A stretch of DNA of 31,762 nucleotides, taken from the NCBI GenBank assembly GCA_963796225.1, contig CAWCLK010000060.1:1-31762 (forward strand), in the 5' to 3' direction. Below, in pieces: positions 30,931 through 31,762 of this stretch (positions within the stretch are counted from its first letter, which is position 1; the number at the start of each line of letters is the position of its first letter). This stretch comes from CAWCLK01 sp963796225 (GTDB lineage Bacteria; Actinomycetota; Nitriliruptoria; Nitriliruptorales; Nitriliruptoraceae). The notes under the pieces are model-generated. The model searched no databases. It saw nothing but the letters and a program-made list of their open reading frames with translations, and was not told where the DNA came from. Both the position numbers and the translations under genes were made by a program.

Positions 30931-31762
30931 TCAGCCCTCGGTCTCGGTGGCGGTGCTGGTCTCCGTGGCGGTGCTGGTCTCGGTGGTCGTCTCGGTCGAG
31001 GTGTCCTGCTCGGTGGCGGAGCCGGACTCGCTGCCGTGGCGGTCGGTGGTGGGCGCCTCGGTGTTGTCGGACACGTCGGCGTCGGCGTAACCGAGGGCGC
31101 CGGCCGGGTACGGCGAGAGGTTGCGCTCGGGCGCCGGGCCGTGGGTGCCCCAGTAGTCGATGATCATCGCGTCGGCGACCGTCTGGTCCCAGCTGTCGCA
31201 GTTGAGGGCGTAGCCCCAGCTGCGGATCGCGATCGGCTTGTCGCCGGTCATGCCCTCGTACGGGCTGACGAAGATGTTGCCGCCGGCGCGGGACTCGAAG
31301 CCCATCTCCTGCCGGTCACGCATCCAGCGCTCCATCGTGCCCACGGTGCTGTCGTCGACCTGGTCCGGGTCGAACCACACGATCACCGAGCCGTGCTCGA
31401 GGTTGTGGGTCGTGGCGCGCTCGTCGAGCGGCTCCTTGGGGACGCCACCGAGCGGGGCGTTGGGCTGGGCGAAGTGGGGCCCCGAGGTGGTGGGTCGCAC
31501 AGGGCTGGCCGCGTAGAGCACGTCGGCAGGCGGGGCGGTGGCCGGGTCGTGGTGCGTGGCGTCGGGCAGCGGGTCGTTCTCCACCACCATCTCGCAGCCG
31601 GCCGAGGACCGCGCCTCGAGGGCCGCGGCCTGCGAGATGGTGTTCTCCGCCGCCTCGGCCCCGCTGAAGGCGTTCTGCAGCGTCGGGATCAGCACGACGG
31701 CGAACAGGCCGATCACGACCAGGGCGATCACGCCGTTGCGGATGCGCTGCTGCGTCGCCTTC
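30931..31762 (-). CDS. DUF3105 membrane-anchored extracytoplasmic protein, 5' end outside window
   Basis: The readable part begins KATQQRIRNG at the window edge, without a start codon, then one membrane helix (VIALVVIGLFAVVLIPTL). The first internal GTG, at 31731, lies inside the helix, so the true start is probably beyond 31762. The extracytoplasmic domain has the DUF3105 signature: PTTSGPHFAQPNAPLGGVP, THNLEHGSVIVWFDP, and later IAIRSWGYALNCDSWDQTVA. The C-terminus is a long acidic Thr/Ser/Glu tail ending in repeated TETSTA units, which may be disordered. The function of DUF3105 is unknown. The Tam-like gene follows at seven bases. Confidence 0.8.
   Translation of the reverse strand, partial: KATQQRIRNGVIALVVIGLFAVVLIPTLQNAFSGAEAAENTISQAAALEARSSAGCEMVVENDPLPDATHHDPATAPPADVLYAASPVRPTTSGPHFAQPNAPLGGVPKEPLDERATTHNLEHGSVIVWFDPDQVDDSTVGTMERWMRDRQEMGFESRAGGNIFVSPYEGMTGDKPIAIRSWGYALNCDSWDQTVADAMIIDYWGTHGPAPERNLSPYPAGALGYADADVSDNTEAPTTDRHGSESGSATEQDTSTETTTETSTATETSTATETEG
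30940..30975. repeat. Tandem 18-base repeat in the DUF3105 gene tail
   Basis: Two adjacent 18-base units, GGTCTCGGTGGCGGTGCT and GGTCTCCGTGGCGGTGCT, differ at one base. A partial third copy starts at 30976. They encode the six-residue TETSTA-type repeat at the C-terminus of the DUF3105 protein (minus strand). Unit length is a multiple of three, so copy-number change would keep the frame. Confidence 0.75.

Noticed and set aside
1..31762. CRISPR arrays, tRNA/rRNA genes, insertion sequences or phage genes
   Set aside because: No regularly spaced repeats, cloverleaf-like genes, transposases, integrases or terminal inverted repeats were recognised on reading.

Overview
The window reads as chromosomal DNA of a very high-GC actinobacterium. 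Third codon positions are almost all G or C, GTG starts are common, and promoters look like TAnnnT boxes. Two encoded proteins carry cell-wall-binding type 2 (CWB2, PF04122) repeats. These are frequent in deep-branching actinobacteria such as the Nitriliruptoria/Euzebya group, so I suggest that neighbourhood only as an inference. I see no tRNA, rRNA, CRISPR array, insertion sequence or phage gene, and no gene-free stretch longer than about 185 bases.

Layout. Positions 1-4704 hold housekeeping genes: the start of a TrkA-C/PhoU-like gene and an MgtE-type cation transporter (minus), a small lipoprotein and an acyl-CoA dehydrogenase (plus), then a TIGR03089-type gene (minus) that meets the dehydrogenase across a strong hairpin. 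From 4885 to 11830 runs a wall-polymer block: an LCP ligase, rmlA-rmlB-rmlD, a small SMR/EamA-like membrane protein, a WbbL-like rhamnosyltransferase and a nucleotidyltransferase. From memory this resembles the mycobacterial cpsA/lcp1-rmlD-wbbL-manB(C) neighbourhood. Next come a badly frameshifted SpoIID/CWB2 gene (11941-14384) and a three-gene set (14427-19541) starting with an unusual fusion of an LPG-synthase/AglD-type membrane domain to a GT4 glycosyltransferase. A translation-coupled minus-strand pair (22044-19517) encodes a GtrB/DPM-synthase-like enzyme and a DUF2142 membrane protein. A tight plus-strand operon (22229-30136) encodes a two-domain GT2+GT4 enzyme, a secreted CWB2-FN3 protein, Wzm, Wzt with a C-terminal cargo domain, a GT2 glycosyltransferase and a DUF952 protein. 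The window closes with a Tam-like methyltransferase and a DUF3105 membrane-anchored protein on the minus strand.

How it fits together (inference). RmlA/B/D make dTDP-rhamnose precursors, although no rmlC is present. The cytoplasmic GTs build a lipid-linked polymer, Wzm/Wzt export it and the LCP protein ligates it to peptidoglycan. The GtrB-like enzyme, multi-spanning GT-C-like proteins and the SMR or LPG-TM membrane domains could decorate it outside the membrane. The two CWB2 proteins encoded among these genes may bind this polymer, as CWB2 domains bind an anionic wall polymer in Clostridioides difficile.

Sequence quality. Four genes are interrupted by single-base indels: the MgtE-like, acyl-CoA dehydrogenase and CWB2-FN3 genes by one apparent deletion each, and the SpoIID-CWB2 gene by about eight apparent insertions. 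The other genes read through cleanly. This may be assembly error or recent decay, and it is flagged throughout.
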